Translations under genes and position numbers: made by a program
In this document: piece by piece, positions 13,928-25,925 of the stretch
Layout: every line of letters starts with the position of its first letter
Position numbering within the stretch: position 1 is the first letter of the stretch
Source of the DNA: Parus major
Taxonomy: Eukaryota > Chordata > Aves > Passeriformes > Paridae
Direction: 5' to 3'
DNA: 64,000 bases
NCBI RefSeq assembly: GCF_001522545.3
Contig: NC_031769.1
Location: 147,941,361 to 148,005,360 of the forward strand
The notes under the pieces: model-generated
What the model saw: the letters and a program-made list of their open reading frames with translations, nothing else
Database searches by the model: none
Told to the model about the DNA's origin: nothing

Positions 13928-14027
13928 GTTCTACAAATTATACAAGCTGTGTCTGAACATAAATGAAAACTCACTGGGAAGTTGGGCTCTTCCCTTATCT
14001 CTGAGGAACAGAACTCCCTATCTTGCT

Positions 14028-14092
14028 NNNNNNNNNNNNNNNNNNNNNNNNNNNNNNNNNNNNNNNNNNNNNNNNNNNNNNNNNNNNNNNNN
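14028..14092. other. Assembly gap (65 N)
   Basis: The run of N ends exactly where a GGGAT array begins, so the missing sequence is probably more of that array. Confidence 0.99.
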
Positions 14093-14134
14093 GGGATGGG
14101 ATGGGATGGGATGGGATGGGATGGGATGGGATGG
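14093..14134. repeat. (GGGAT)n array next to an assembly gap
   Basis: About eight GGGAT units remain after the gap, and the true array is likely longer. Confidence 0.95.
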
Positions 14135-14281
14135 ACAACAAAATGCAGAAGGACCTCATGGAACCTGAAGTGACAAACTGGAAAGTCCAGGTCTCAAGTG
14201 TTATACAACAGGGAGCATTTAGAATGATCAAAAAGCTTTAGTGAAGTTCTCCCAAGAGGTACTGACCTCAAAGCTGATTTA

Positions 14282-14475
14282 GGATCATGGAATATCTCAA
14301 GATGGAAGGGACCCATACTAAAACTAAATCATCTGACTAAAAGCTTTGTCCACACCTTCCTTGAACTCAACAGACTTGGTACCCAGACCACCACCCTGCT
14401 GAGCCCAGGAACTGACCTCCCTCTCAGTGAAGAACCTGAAAATGTCCTTTATCCTAATGGAAAACCTTAAAATCC
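14282..14475 (-). mobile_element. Old CR1 LINE fragment
   Basis: It opens GGATCATGGAATATCTCAAG then ATGGAAGGGACCCAT, and continues with TTCCTTGAACTCAACAGACT-like and CAGTGAAGAACC words. This is the antisense layout of an older CR1 subfamily, clearly more diverged than the neighbour at 13.7 kb. Confidence 0.75.
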
Positions 14476-16427
14476 TGCTGGATGAAGATGTGGTGTGACT
14501 CGTTGGGTTTCCTTAAAGGCTATAAATAAATGCAAACTGTGGGGTGCTTTTCTCTTCTTTTCATAAAACATTTGGAAGGCAGAGAGAACAGACTTTCTAA
14601 TTTTCTGTTTTAACAGTGGCTTGTTATATATGAAGTCATTAGGAACAATTAAGTGATAATGCTGAACATTTTAGTAATGGAATTAGAAACCTGAGAAAGT
14701 ACAGGAAATGCATAATCTATGTAATTTGGGTTCCAATTCCCCCAGTTCTGCCACTGCTGCTGCTCTGTGCAGCTTCATCACAGCAGACTGTGTGCTCTCT
14801 GTGACCTCCACCTTGGCACGGTGAGCAAGACTTTTGAATTCAACTACATTTGTGGGAATAAATAAAAACTCCTTGGATTTTAATATTAAATCCAGTTGGT
14901 AACAGGCTGGATTTGGTTTGTGTTCATAGAAGAAAATCACATTTTTTTCAAAATCACAAAAAAAAGAAAAAATCAAAAAAAAAGAAGAGAACAAAAAACA
15001 TTATTTTCAGCTTGAATAGAATTTTTTTGGAATAACTCATTCAAATTCCCTTTTGACTATTGAGTCAGTAATCTTGTAAAGACAGGAAAAATGTGTCACA
15101 AAATTACTATATTTTTTTTATCCCTATTCTGGTAGCTGCAGGTACTGTGATCACCCTTAGTGAAGCACAGGACAGGGATCTCTGGGTTGTTTTAGTTCTT
15201 TTAGAAGATGCAAAAAAATTCAGCTTTTGATTTCAGCTCTGGAAAAAAAAAAAAAAAAAGAGTTTGGTTTCCTGTGTCTGCAGCACCACTCAGTCCTTCT
15301 GGCACCAAACACCAACCAGCTGCAAAGTTCATTAAAAAACAATATCCTATCATGAATGGTTACATCAACACCCAAGCTGAAGCCAGTCAGCAATGGGACT
15401 TTTTCCTTTTTAATTTTCTTTTTTAAAGAACAGCAAAACAAAAACAACAAAAAAACCAGAAATTTAGTCAGATGAATATTTCATCACCCAGTTTACATCT
15501 CCACTTTGAACCCAAATTGATGTTTCAGCAGGACTACAAGGCATGCAGCCACCTACAGAACTTCCCCAGGCAGAAATCATATGTACTTTTTGAAGTTAAA
15601 CAGAAATAAGACAGTGACAATTTTTTCCGTTTTGTTCCCCTAATTGCCAGACAAAGTGCAATTTTCTGTTCTGTTCTATCAACCAGATGCCTTTGTCATC
15701 CACCATTGTGCTACAGTAATGGAACTTGACGTCCTCTTTGTTGTTTCTCGCTGCATTTGTGTGACTCACTGCTCAAAATAAAAATGTACTAAGAATACCA
15801 AAGGTTGTTGTCATAGAAAAGTTATGAAATTCCTTTCATCTAGTTGCTTTCAGGGTTTCTCTTTGTTTTTTTTTTTCCAGGGCTGGGGCTTTTGAAGTTG
15901 TCTTGATATGCTGTGAGCACCCAGCCATGGGGTTATGTACCAGCCAACACATCAGCTTTCAGCAGAAACCCTGCTAAATGTAACATTTTCCAAGGTACTT
16001 TGTCACCTAAAGCACTGAGTGGAGACTTGAGCAAGCTTCCCAAAGATATGAAAGCTGCAGGATAGCTTTTGAATACTTTACTCAGTTGAAAAACTGTCCA
16101 GAAATTACAAACGACCACAAATGACCCCACAGCACCACAAATCAGCTGAAGTTGTGGTGCTCACCACTCGAGGCATTGGAGCATCACAAAAGGTTAAAAA
16201 TGAAGGAAGGAATTGTGGCATTGGTTCTCGAAGCCAGGACACACAGGTAAGTCCAAGTAGGAGAAATTCCTTTCATTTTTTTAAGAATTAAGAAAGCAAA
16301 TCAGCCATTTCATGACTGCTTTGCAGCTCCACAACAGCAAAATCCTCACATCAACTTTTATTTGTGAGGCCAATCCAAGACTGAGTCAGAAATTTCAATT
16401 GGAAAGATAATGACATTCTAAAAAATA
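14476..16427. other. Unique AT-rich sequence
   Basis: A-runs at 14.95 and 15.24 kb and nothing else recognisable. Confidence 0.65.
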
Positions 16428-16639
16428 ATGGAATGGAATGGAATGGAGTGGAATGGAATGGAATAGAATAGAATAGAATAGAATAGAATAGAATAGAATA
16501 GAATAGAATAGAATAGAATAGAATAGAATAGAATAGAATAGAANAGAATAGAATAGAATAGAATAGAATAGAATAGAATAGAATAGAATAGAATAGAATA
16601 GAATAGAATAGAATAGAATAGAATAGAATAGAATAGAAC
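16428..16639. repeat. Compound (GGAAT)n-(GAATA)n array
   Basis: About seven GAATG-type units, one of them GAGTG, pass into about 35 GAATA units, with a single N at 16,544. The right end runs into a CR1 3'-end remnant. Reverse frames read as Leu-Phe-Tyr-Ser-Ile runs and are not genes. Confidence 0.97.
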
Positions 16640-16683
16640 AGTTCAGTAGGAACCAGCCTACAATGACCATCCAGCCCAAGGGA
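16638..16683 (-). mobile_element. Short CR1 3'-end remnant abutting a microsatellite
   Basis: GTTCAGTAGGAACCAGCCTA followed by CAATGACCATCCAGCCCAAG matches the antisense 3' terminus of a CR1 subfamily. It directly joins the GAATA array. The call is tentative because only about 45 bases remain. Confidence 0.5.
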
Positions 16684-19600
16684 TTTATTTTAAAGTTAAA
16701 ATCATATTTCTTCATTACAAAAAAGTTGATGCACAAAAGTCAAAGCAAGGACAACAAGTACTGAAACAGAACTGAGGGACTGACTCAAGGGAAGAAACAT
16801 TAAAATTGAATGTATTTAATTTTCCTTAATGATTTTGGAATATGCTGAGAATTTGCAACAGTGGCAAATATAAAATTAGAGGTGGCAGGTCAAACATTTA
16901 GAGTCTCAGTCAGAATGAGGTGAAGAGATGGTGAGGATGGAATGACTGGTAAGAGGAAAATATTCTCCCAAACAATAGGAAAATTTGGGAGATTTATTAT
17001 GTAAATAACATACCAATGACATGGTAATGTAGTTAAAAACATGTAAAATAATATTTTACCAACGTTAAATTAAAACTCAGAATTGATCCAGAATGATATA
17101 GAATTATGGAGTAGGAGTAAATTGAAAAGCTTTGTTCCAAATGACTGATAAATCCCACACATAAAGTTAAATCTGTGAAATTCACTGCCCTGTGATGCAT
17201 TTCAGGTTTTAGTAGAGCAGTTCCTAGAGGTGTGGATAAAAATGCTATCAAACTTCATCCCAAAATATTAAAAAAAAAATGAGAGCATATGACACCTTCA
17301 CTGTTAATAGTTTTAAACCCCAACTTTGTGAATTAGTAATTAGTATGAAAGTACAGGTTGGTCAAGGTGAGAGAGGAAATATTTTTATCTTGTACTTAAA
17401 GTAATCTGCATTTTATTCTGAATATCTGCACCAGAATTCAGGGATGCTCCTCCCTTGTGATTCCAGCCTAACTCAAGCCAAGGAGGTGATGGGCTGAAGA
17501 GTAAGAATAGAAGTAAATCAATAAAGTTCTAGAAAGAGGGGAGAGGTGAAAATCCTGAAGTGAGATACATTTTTAACAAAACCAGACAAATTCCTTCACC
17601 ACAACACCTCAGTCAGACAGGAGCCTCTCTCCACAGCACCCCAGCTGCAGTGTGGCAGCACGATGGCCTTACAGACAATTTTCCACCTTCAAGTCTTGTG
17701 AAGTTTGTGTATATTCTTATTTTAAAGGAATTTTTTTTTCTGCATTTTCACCCTTATACCTTACTCTCACAAGATTTGATGCAGGCCTGAATGAGTCAGA
17801 AATTACATAAAATTGATCACAAGCCAGAATGGAAGCCACAGCACAAGGAAAAAACTATAAAATCAACTATTTTAACAGTCAAAGGAGTTTAAAAAGGCAA
17901 AATTCTTAAACCTAGAAACAATCAGCTGCATTTCAACAGAGGCCAGAAGGGCTCTGCCACACTCCAGAATGTCTCATTCCAGGTACAGTGAATTGTTAAT
18001 AAAAATTTGCTTGAGTTAGGGAATGACATACTCAGGCTTTCATGGGAATTTTGCTGTGTTTTAGGTATAAGATGACGAATGTAAAACAGAGTTTATGACT
18101 CCTTACAGGCATTTTGAGCCACAAGGAGCTCAAATGGCTCACCAAGAGCTGTTTGACAATCAGATGGCAGAATCTGCTTTTCATCATGGAAGTGGATAAT
18201 ATAAAACTCAAAATTCTACTGCAGCAGCTGTTGAAGACAGTGACCCCTGTGCTTTAGTACCACTTGTTTTGCATGCATTTATCCTATAATTAGCCAGCAC
18301 AGTGTTCCCACCTTTTGATGCTGAAGTGGCCTACATTTATACATTTATATCAAGCTTTAATTTTTGCTCCCCAAGGATTTATCTCCATTGTCACATGGTT
18401 TATCGTGGATGTTCGATCACTGGTTATCTCTGAGCAGCAGCAAGAATGAATTGGCTTTGTCAAAATCCTGTTTTGTTTTTTTTTTTAACTTCTTTTTCTC
18501 TCCATTTTGCTGACTTTATTTTTTTTTTTATTATTATTATTCTCTTCCTCTCCCAAGTTTGTAATGTGCAAGTGTATCCATTGCTGGAAATAACCTTAGC
18601 TTTAATAGGCTCATTGATGAGGCCATAAGGGGGCACATAACCATTTAAATGAGCTTACCCAGAATGATTCGCTGCCAGAAATGCTTGAAACATCCTGTGC
18701 ATCTCTGCCTCCCTCTCAATGAGGGTCATTCTTTGCTTGCTGATTACCACAGATCACCTCATACAGCGGAGAAAACTCGGTAAACTGATTAAACTTTGCT
18801 CTTTTTTATCCACAGTCCTAAAATATTCCTCAGATGCCTTACTGAGAAATTCTCGTGTAGCCATTTTTCAAACAGGGGACTGATACTGGCAGTGGCACCC
18901 AGAATATTGCTTTTGTCATTCATTTGAAAAACAGATGCAGGGCTGGATTTGCCCATGTTTACTATAACCATAAAGCATGCCTACTTCTAAATTGTTCATA
19001 AATTTAAAATTCTTTAGAAATGTCACCTGCATGATCCAAGCAGTTGCTCCTGTCTTCATCCCACAAGCTCTGGGGAAGTGGAGGCAATGTCAATGCCTCT
19101 TCCATGCTTCCCTTGACTTTTGCTCACAGGGAAACAACCATCCAAAGACTTGTCTGCAAAACTTCTGGGAATGCACATCTGCTGCTAAGATCTGTTGTGG
19201 AGACACTGGCTGTCATCTGGCTCAGCTCTGGATAAAACAGGCCGTAAGCATCAATAATTCAGCATCCAGATGCCACCAATCACTTTTGGCATCTCTGCAC
19301 TTCAGCCTCTCATTCATAAAATTTGATCAAAAAAGGGTGATCCTACATAAAAAGGGTGTTCTTGATATGCAGTCATTAAGTGAGACATGGATGGTCCCAA
19401 AGAAGAGACTAAATTTATGTTTTTGGTTTGAATGGTGTGCAGTAAATTGGACCTGTGACTACAAGGTAAAGATGAGAAGGAGAAATGATTGTTCACTGGC
19501 CACTCACCGTTCTGTGACTAATGTCATGTTCCTTAGAAGAGGGAAGTTTATATCCTACCAGAATATATACAAAAGGGAGATTAAATAAATTATATAAGCA

Positions 19601-20590
19601 ATATTAATCTTTGCTAACAATAAAATAGTTTAATGTTTAAATATTTTACTCCTTTTAAAGTTCTGTATCTTTGCATAAACAGTTTATACTCATTTCACAT
19701 AAAACACACTCCTGCTTTGTTGCTGAATCATGTGATTATTTTTTCTCAAGAGATTAAATTTAAGCTGAATATATGTGGAAAAGTGGTAATCCCCACGTGT
19801 CAAGCATTGTTTCATTTTAAACTACCACCACACAACACTGAAAGCCAAGCACTGAATGTAAAATTCTTCATTCAGACATGACAGTTCTCTTTGTCTTTTT
19901 TTTTAGGTGCTTTGCCACACATTTTTTGGGGACAGCCAATTTAAATCCAAATGCCAAAGAATTCCTCTCCTGTTAGGTTCCAATTAGGATTAGCCCTAGC
20001 TACACAGCTGGCTGTTCCCCTTTTATGAGGCTCGTCTTGCTTTGCAGCCTGACTGCTGAAGGCTCATTGCCTCTCCCTGGGTGTCAGATATAACTCGATG
20101 GGATGTGCCTTTAGGGGGTTCTTACACTCCCTGTTGGAGGAGCCAGTTGCCAGAGGACGTTAGAGATTCCAATATATTCATTTTTGTCAAGGCTGCATTA
20201 AAAATAAACCGATCCCTCTCTTTGTGTGGAGAGGCTGAGGTGCCTTTCACACTCGTGGCAACTTTCTTTCGATGTCTGCAGGAGGCTCCCTGTGATTTCA
20301 ATATCACTGTTCACATTTCATGGGATTTAATTGCTCAGTCCAGGACTCATTATTGGCCTGGTGCTTCCTGTCAGTGCTCAGAGCTCTCCTCCCTGAGCAG
20401 GGACAACAGAAGCGTTGTGCAGTAGCTGCTCACAGTGTCATTGACTGAGAACCAGAGCAAAAGGGGCTTCCTTGCTCTTTTCATAGATTATAATGGTCCA
20501 GGTGTTACTTAAGATTGGTGTCTTTAATCTGTTGCTTAAGACAGATGCTGCCCAGCTGTGGTCTGCAGCTTTCTCACTGATCTCCCCTCT
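16684..20590. other. Long repeat-free unique block
   Basis: Almost 4 kb without a recognisable transposon. It holds the CTCF-like word (18.6 kb), a 203-codon plus-strand open frame at 18,977-19,588 with no known motif, and a CpG-containing stretch at 20.0-20.4 kb that could be conserved non-coding DNA. Confidence 0.55.
18623..18635 (+). promoter_or_regulatory. CTCF-like word CCATAAGGGGGCA
   Basis: The AGGGGGCA core and leading CCA fit the CTCF consensus. The two bases between them do not. It lies in unique sequence. Evidence is limited to the motif. Confidence 0.3.
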
Positions 20591-20867
20591 GTGACAGGAC
20601 CTGAGGGAATGTCCTGAAGTTGTGTCAGGGGAGATTTAGGTTGGATATTAGGAAAATGTCACCCAGAGTGTTGTTGGGCACTGCAGCAGGCTCCCTGTGG
20701 TCACAGCAGAAACCTGGCAGAGCTCAAGAAGTGGGAAGTGTCCGGGGCCAGGCTGGATGGGACTCTGGGCAACCTGATCTGGTGGAAGGTGACCCTGCCC
20801 ATGGCAGGGGTTGGAACTCAATGACCTTTGAGATCTGTTCAACCCCAAACCATTCTGCAGTTCTTTT
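20591..20867 (+). mobile_element. CR1 LINE fragment
   Basis: The landmarks are GTGACAGGACCTGAGGGAAT, GAAGTTGTGTCAGGGGAGAT, TTGGATATTAGGAAAATGTC, CTGATCTGGTGGAAGGTGAC and CATGGCAGGGGTTGGAACTC, ending in ACCATTCTGCAG. The 186-codon open frame across it starts in the CR1 and runs into flanking DNA, so it is not a gene. Confidence 0.9.
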
Positions 20868-21620
20868 ACCCTCTAGAATTGGACCTACCGGCATCTTCAA
20901 GGGATCACTGCTGAGTATCAAGCCAGCAGGGACAGGACCACACAGGCTCTGCTCTCAGACCGTCTCATCCATTACAGCTCTCACAAAAAGAACAGCTCAG
21001 TCCAGGATGAACTGTGAGAAAATGCCTATCAAAGTGAATCCATTACAGCAGAGTTTGGGAGCACAGCAGTCGAGACCCTGCCACCAACGGGAGGCCACAC
21101 CAGCTAACAACAGCCTTCAAAGATGTCTTCACATAAAGAGATGGTTCTTTTATCTGTCTCCTGCCTGGGAAGCAGGTTAGGAGAAGCTTAGCAGCACTTT
21201 TCTCTAAAGATGCTCAACAGGAGCCTTGCTGCAGAGATTGAGATGAAAGTGGTCTCAGCTTCTCAGTGCTGGAAGGTTCAATTTGGTGGCAGACACTTTG
21301 CAGCCTCTCCAAAGCAAATCAGTGGCCTCATCCCCATTCCTGGGAGGCCTTGATGGTTAAAGGTACCAATGATTGTGGCTGTGCTGCTGATACTGTCTGG
21401 AGAGGTGCCAGGGGATAAATTCTTTGTGCCTCTCAAAGGTTTTAGTGACTTTGAGAGACAGCACAAAGTCTTGTATGACCTTAGGTGAGATCTTAATCAC
21501 TCTTGAATTTCTTGAGCTTTGATAACACTTTCTTCCCCACAGATGAAATATGTGCACTTATTTATGTATACCTATATAGCTAATTTCACCCAAACTACAT
21601 AAATTAGCAGTTCAAATTCA

Positions 21621-21742
21621 AATTTTACCACACCATAGCTTTTTCCAGTGGTGGAGCACGGAGCAGATGTCAGACCTGCCTGGTCTCCAGGTCAGGTCCT
21701 GTGACCACGGAAATAAGTGGCAAAATTCGAGTTAATTCACTG
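21621..21742 (+). repeat. Left arm of a 122-bp inverted repeat
   Basis: The arm starts AATTTTACCACACCATAGCT and ends GAGTTAATTCACTG. Its reverse complement matches 23,944-24,065 at 119 of 122 positions, counted base by base, with no indels. It resembles no repeat family I know, and similarity stops sharply at both ends. Confidence 0.95.
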
Positions 21743-22451
21743 AAATGGGGAGGATATTACTGAGCATGTGAAATAAGACACACCATTCATACATTAAACA
21801 GAGATCTCAAACAAATTTTTTCTCTCAACCATGAAAGATGCCTACCTCCCTGTTTTTCATTTTCCCCTCCTTTTCATTTCTCAAACCCCCTCACTTCAGC
21901 ACTTGCTCCGTGCTCATGCAAAGGAGATTGGGGTGACTTTAGGTGCTCCCACTGTGCTCAGGGATGGCTTTTGCAGGCTGTGGAGTCCTCCCATGTGCTG
22001 GGTGAAGGATCCTACCAGAGCTGCCCAGTGAAATCAATCCTGCACCTCCACACCACGGCCTGAAGTATTTGTGGGCACAAATGTAAACCCAAAATATTAA
22101 AGACAAAACTAACTGTTGATTCTTCTTGTTCTATCTCCTCTTCTGATGTATCTTGGCGGAGTTTCTAAAATATTTTAGAATGTAATGCTTAAATTCATTT
22201 AGTATGGCAACTTATATTCTTAACCTCATAGCTCTGCCTCTCATTACAGCTCTCCTGATGTCCCAGCTTAGATCCCTTCCTGCTCTGTCCTGTTTTGAGG
22301 GAAAAGAGGGAAGAGCTGCATAATCTATTCTGCTAAGTGAGTGGACTTTTAAAGCAACAGATGCACAATGAGAGCTAAAGTCTCAAATTTTCATCCTGTT
22401 GTCTGCAGACAGAACCGGGAACAAAACCACTGCAGGATCAATCAAGTCCAT

Positions 22452-22637
22452 GGAATAGAATCACAGGATCACAGAATCATGAAAGCTGGAAAAAGACCTT
22501 TAAGATGATCAGATACAACTGTCAACAGGGCACCATCACCATGACCATTAAGCAACGTCCTCAAGTGCCACATCCATGTTTTTGAGCACTTCCATGGATG
22601 GAGACTCCACCACCAGGTGCTTTGGCTGGTGAACTTC
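22452..22637 (-). mobile_element. CR1 LINE fragment
   Basis: It begins GAATCACAGGATCACAGAAT, the reverse complement of the CR1 terminal repeats, then AAAGACCTTTAAGATGATCA and GGAGACTCCACCACC. It lies inside the interval bounded by the 122-bp inverted repeat. Confidence 0.85.
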
Positions 22638-23943
22638 ACTATATATTGTCTACACAGCCATGGATCTGGGTTTTTTAGATGGCAATTCTTTTCCTATTCA
22701 GTTCTTCTCTGAAGGTCTCACATAAATCTACCTGAAGTTTCAGGCATTAAACACAATCTTGTATTATATTAATTTTTACAGGTAACAGTTTTGTTTTTTT
22801 CTTATCCCTTCCCTTGTGTCACATGGCTGCAGAAGTATGTCCCAAGAGAAAATGCTTGTGCCCTTCTATTGAAGGACAGACATAAACAAGAAGGCAAACC
22901 TAGAAGTTATCACTGGGCTTCAAATAGGTTTTTCCTCTCGATTTGTGGATTAAAAAGAAAAATATAATAAACAGCAAAAAAAAAAAAGAATTGGGTTTTG
23001 TCAAAAAATAAAATCTAAAATTAAAATAAATTAAATAAGCATGAGGATAAAATCTATGCTTAAATATTTTCAAAATAAAATAGAGGGAATTGGAAAGTTG
23101 AACAACTTTATTTCCATTTAAAATTTCAAAGTTAGGAAATAGAAGAAATTAAAAGAAACTGAAACTGAAATATTGGTTGACTTCAAGCCTTAATAATTTT
23201 TGTAGTCGTTTAACAGCTTTTTTTTAAAATTTAGACTTTGTTTTGGCTTGATTATTTTTTTCCCTTTCTTGTTTTTTAGATCTATTTGACATTACAAATG
23301 TCTAGGATTGTCTTAAATGTTGGAATAAAAATGGATACAAATAAAAGGCTATTAAACAATGGGATCAGTAGGATGGGATCCCATAACAGAAGGAAAAATA
23401 ACTTCTCTGATGACCTTGGGTAAATACAGGATTTAAATAATGGAAAAATTCTTCTAGTTGGGTTTTATCACCGTGATGTGGAGATTCCTAACCCACAATT
23501 TCAGCCCTTTAAAACCAGATGCAAACACGATTCCCAGCTATAAACTGAAGTTCAAAAACATGATACAACTCTAGTGGACGTTCTCTGGGGCTCAGTCCTA
23601 CAAACTGACCTGTGAGCGATCCTCAGTTTTAAATTCCCTGCACCACAACAGTTTTTAGCCATAATCTCTATCCCTTATTTCTGTACTCTCTGCAATAGGT
23701 GCACACAGATGTGTTTTTTCCTGTGCCCAAGTGCAGTTCCACAGTTTGACGTGTCAGCTCCAAAGTCATCGGGAATCATTTAAAGAAGTATTTCCTACAG
23801 AATTCCTCTTGACACCTCCCAGGCTACCCCAGATGTCCTACAAAATATATTCACTATATAATTAAAAAATCTGACACGTTTCTTCTGCAGAATCCTGCCT
23901 TAGACATTTCCCTTCTACTTTCATAACTCTGTCTTCTCTTCCC

Positions 23944-24065
23944 CAGTGAATTAACTCAAATTTTGCCACTTATTTCTGTGGTCACAGGACCCGACCTGGA
24001 GACCAGGCAGGTCTGACATCTGCTCCGTGCTCCACCACTGGAAAAAGCTATGGTGTGGTAAAATT
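23944..24065 (-). repeat. Right arm of a 122-bp inverted repeat
   Basis: The arm starts CAGTGAATTAACTC and ends GGTGTGGTAAAATT. It pairs with 21,621-21,742 across a 2.2-kb spacer. The three differences are all CpG versus TpG or CpA. I see no matching target-site duplication next to the outer ends. The spacer holds a CR1 fragment but no transposase-like frame. Confidence 0.95.
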
Positions 24066-25639
24066 AAGGCATTTTTAGGTCTTACCCCAAAATGTTAAAT
24101 GTGTTGTGTTTAATTTCCAGACACCAATGAGAATATTTTTTTGTTTTGTTGTTTTGCTTTTGTTTTAGTTTGTTTGGTCTGGAGTTTTTTGTTGGTTTTA
24201 TTTTGTTCTATTTTTTTACATATGAGATAATCTAGGACAGGTAATGGCAATGAAACCGTGTTTTAACTGTTCCATTGGTAGTCCTCAGCTGGGACATGAA
24301 TTATTTCAGACAGATGTGAGAGTCTCATCTTGTTGCCACAGATATTCCAAACTCTGTTTCCAACCAAGATGAGGCTCAGCTGATGGCAATGATGGTGGCA
24401 TTAGGTGTGGGGAGGGAGATTTTTCAAAGTTACAAAAGCACCTTCTCAGTGTCTCCTTCTCACTGCAAACCAATGAGTTATAACATTTTACACTTGGTTT
24501 GGACCTTTGCAGTCCTCCTTCTTCTCCATTAAAGAAATTATATTCCTGCTGACTCATTCTGTGCAGATCCTTTACCCAAATAAGCATTAAAACTCATAAG
24601 AAATCCACATGGCTACACAAGACCATGTTATTGCATCTGCCAAAATAACTGGAACTCCAGATGATAACTTGAAACCACCAGCATAACTCAAACAGCACTG
24701 AGGTAAATGCACCAGCTTCAGACTGAGAGGGAAAAAAAATGTGAGATCCCTCCTGACCCCCAGCACCTTTTAGGCTGCCATATCCTTCCAGATTTCCATT
24801 GCCTCTGATCCTACCTGAGGTATTTCTGAATTTAAGCAGCTCTGCAGGTAGCACAGCAGCAATAACCAATGATGGAGAGCCACAAAGTTCTGTGAAGAGA
24901 GCACTTGCAAAAGCCATAATCCTGGAGCAATAAAAGAGCTCCCCTGTACCACTTAACAGAGTGAGAATTCATGATTTTAGGTGGTTTTTGTTTTTTTTTT
25001 TCTCTATGCATAAAGAAGATGCACATCCTGTATTGAGCATTCATTGGTTTGCACTCTTCCCCCAGTTCCTAAAGAGTGTGCTTAAAGTGAGAAAGATATT
25101 GCATGAGTGGAGTGCTGGCATTTTTCCCAGCAAGGATCTGAGCACTGGCACTTTTCCTGAGCTAAAAGGGACATTTCTATTTTGTCCCTTTCTGTTTTAC
25201 TCGAACAAGGATAAAAAAAATAAAAAATGTGCAGCAATAAAAGGAATCAAGAAACCAACCAATCCTGCAGTTAATTCTGCTTCCACATCCTGCTATTTCA
25301 CTCCAACACATGCTGCAGTGTCCAAGCCACTCTCATTTTCCTGGATGTCTCTGCATAACAAACCTCTGTGCTGTATTCCAGGTGGTGCCTGTGGAGAGCA
25401 GCTCTTCCCAGGCCTGGATCTGAGCAAGCAGCTCCACTATCAAAAGGTTTTTCATGAGAATCATCCCATATCTGTGATCAGCATCATTGCTTTCCTCTAC
25501 ATTTTGTTCCGTGTCTCTATAACTTCCAGAGGCAGAGCAATTAGTCTGGCATGCAGCTTCTGTATCATTGCATCCTGTGAATTTTTACAGACCAGCTTAA
25601 TGATGTTTTCTGGTTTGTTCTCAAACAGTTTTCAAATAA

Positions 25640-25925
25640 TTCCTGTCATTATAATTGCCCTTTTGGCTGTCACTGAGCTCTGAGCTGGTTTTTTCAGGTG
25701 ATGACTTTACGATTTCTCCCCCAAGCTGGAATAGATAATTTGAGTTCTGACAATAATTACCACCGTTTCCATATTTTTTCCTATGCACTCGTTTTTGTTT
25801 TTGTCAACAGTGAATTTTATTCTTTTGTGCAGTCATTGAGATCATTTGAAGACTCTTTAGTTCTAAATAACCTGAATAACTCTCCGTCAGCAGTAATTTT
25901 ACCAGATCATTACCTCACTTCTTGA
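25640..25925 (-). mobile_element. Ancient CR1/L3-like LINE remnant
   Basis: It preserves in order the antisense words of an old CR1/L3 family: a GCCCTTTTGGCTGTCACTGA-like start, GATAATTTGAGTTCTGACAA, a CAGTGAATTTTATTC core, CAGTCATTGAGATC and TAATTTTACCAGATCATTAC. Divergence is heavy. Similarity may extend faintly to about 26,100. The end of the 240-codon open frame overlaps it. Confidence 0.6.

Noticed and set aside
16395..16736. 113-codon Leu-Phe-Tyr-Ser-Ile repeat frame
   Set aside because: It is a translation of the GAATA array and contains an N.
20620..21180. 186-codon plus-strand open frame
   Set aside because: It begins inside a CR1 3' region and reads out into flanking DNA. No domain is visible.
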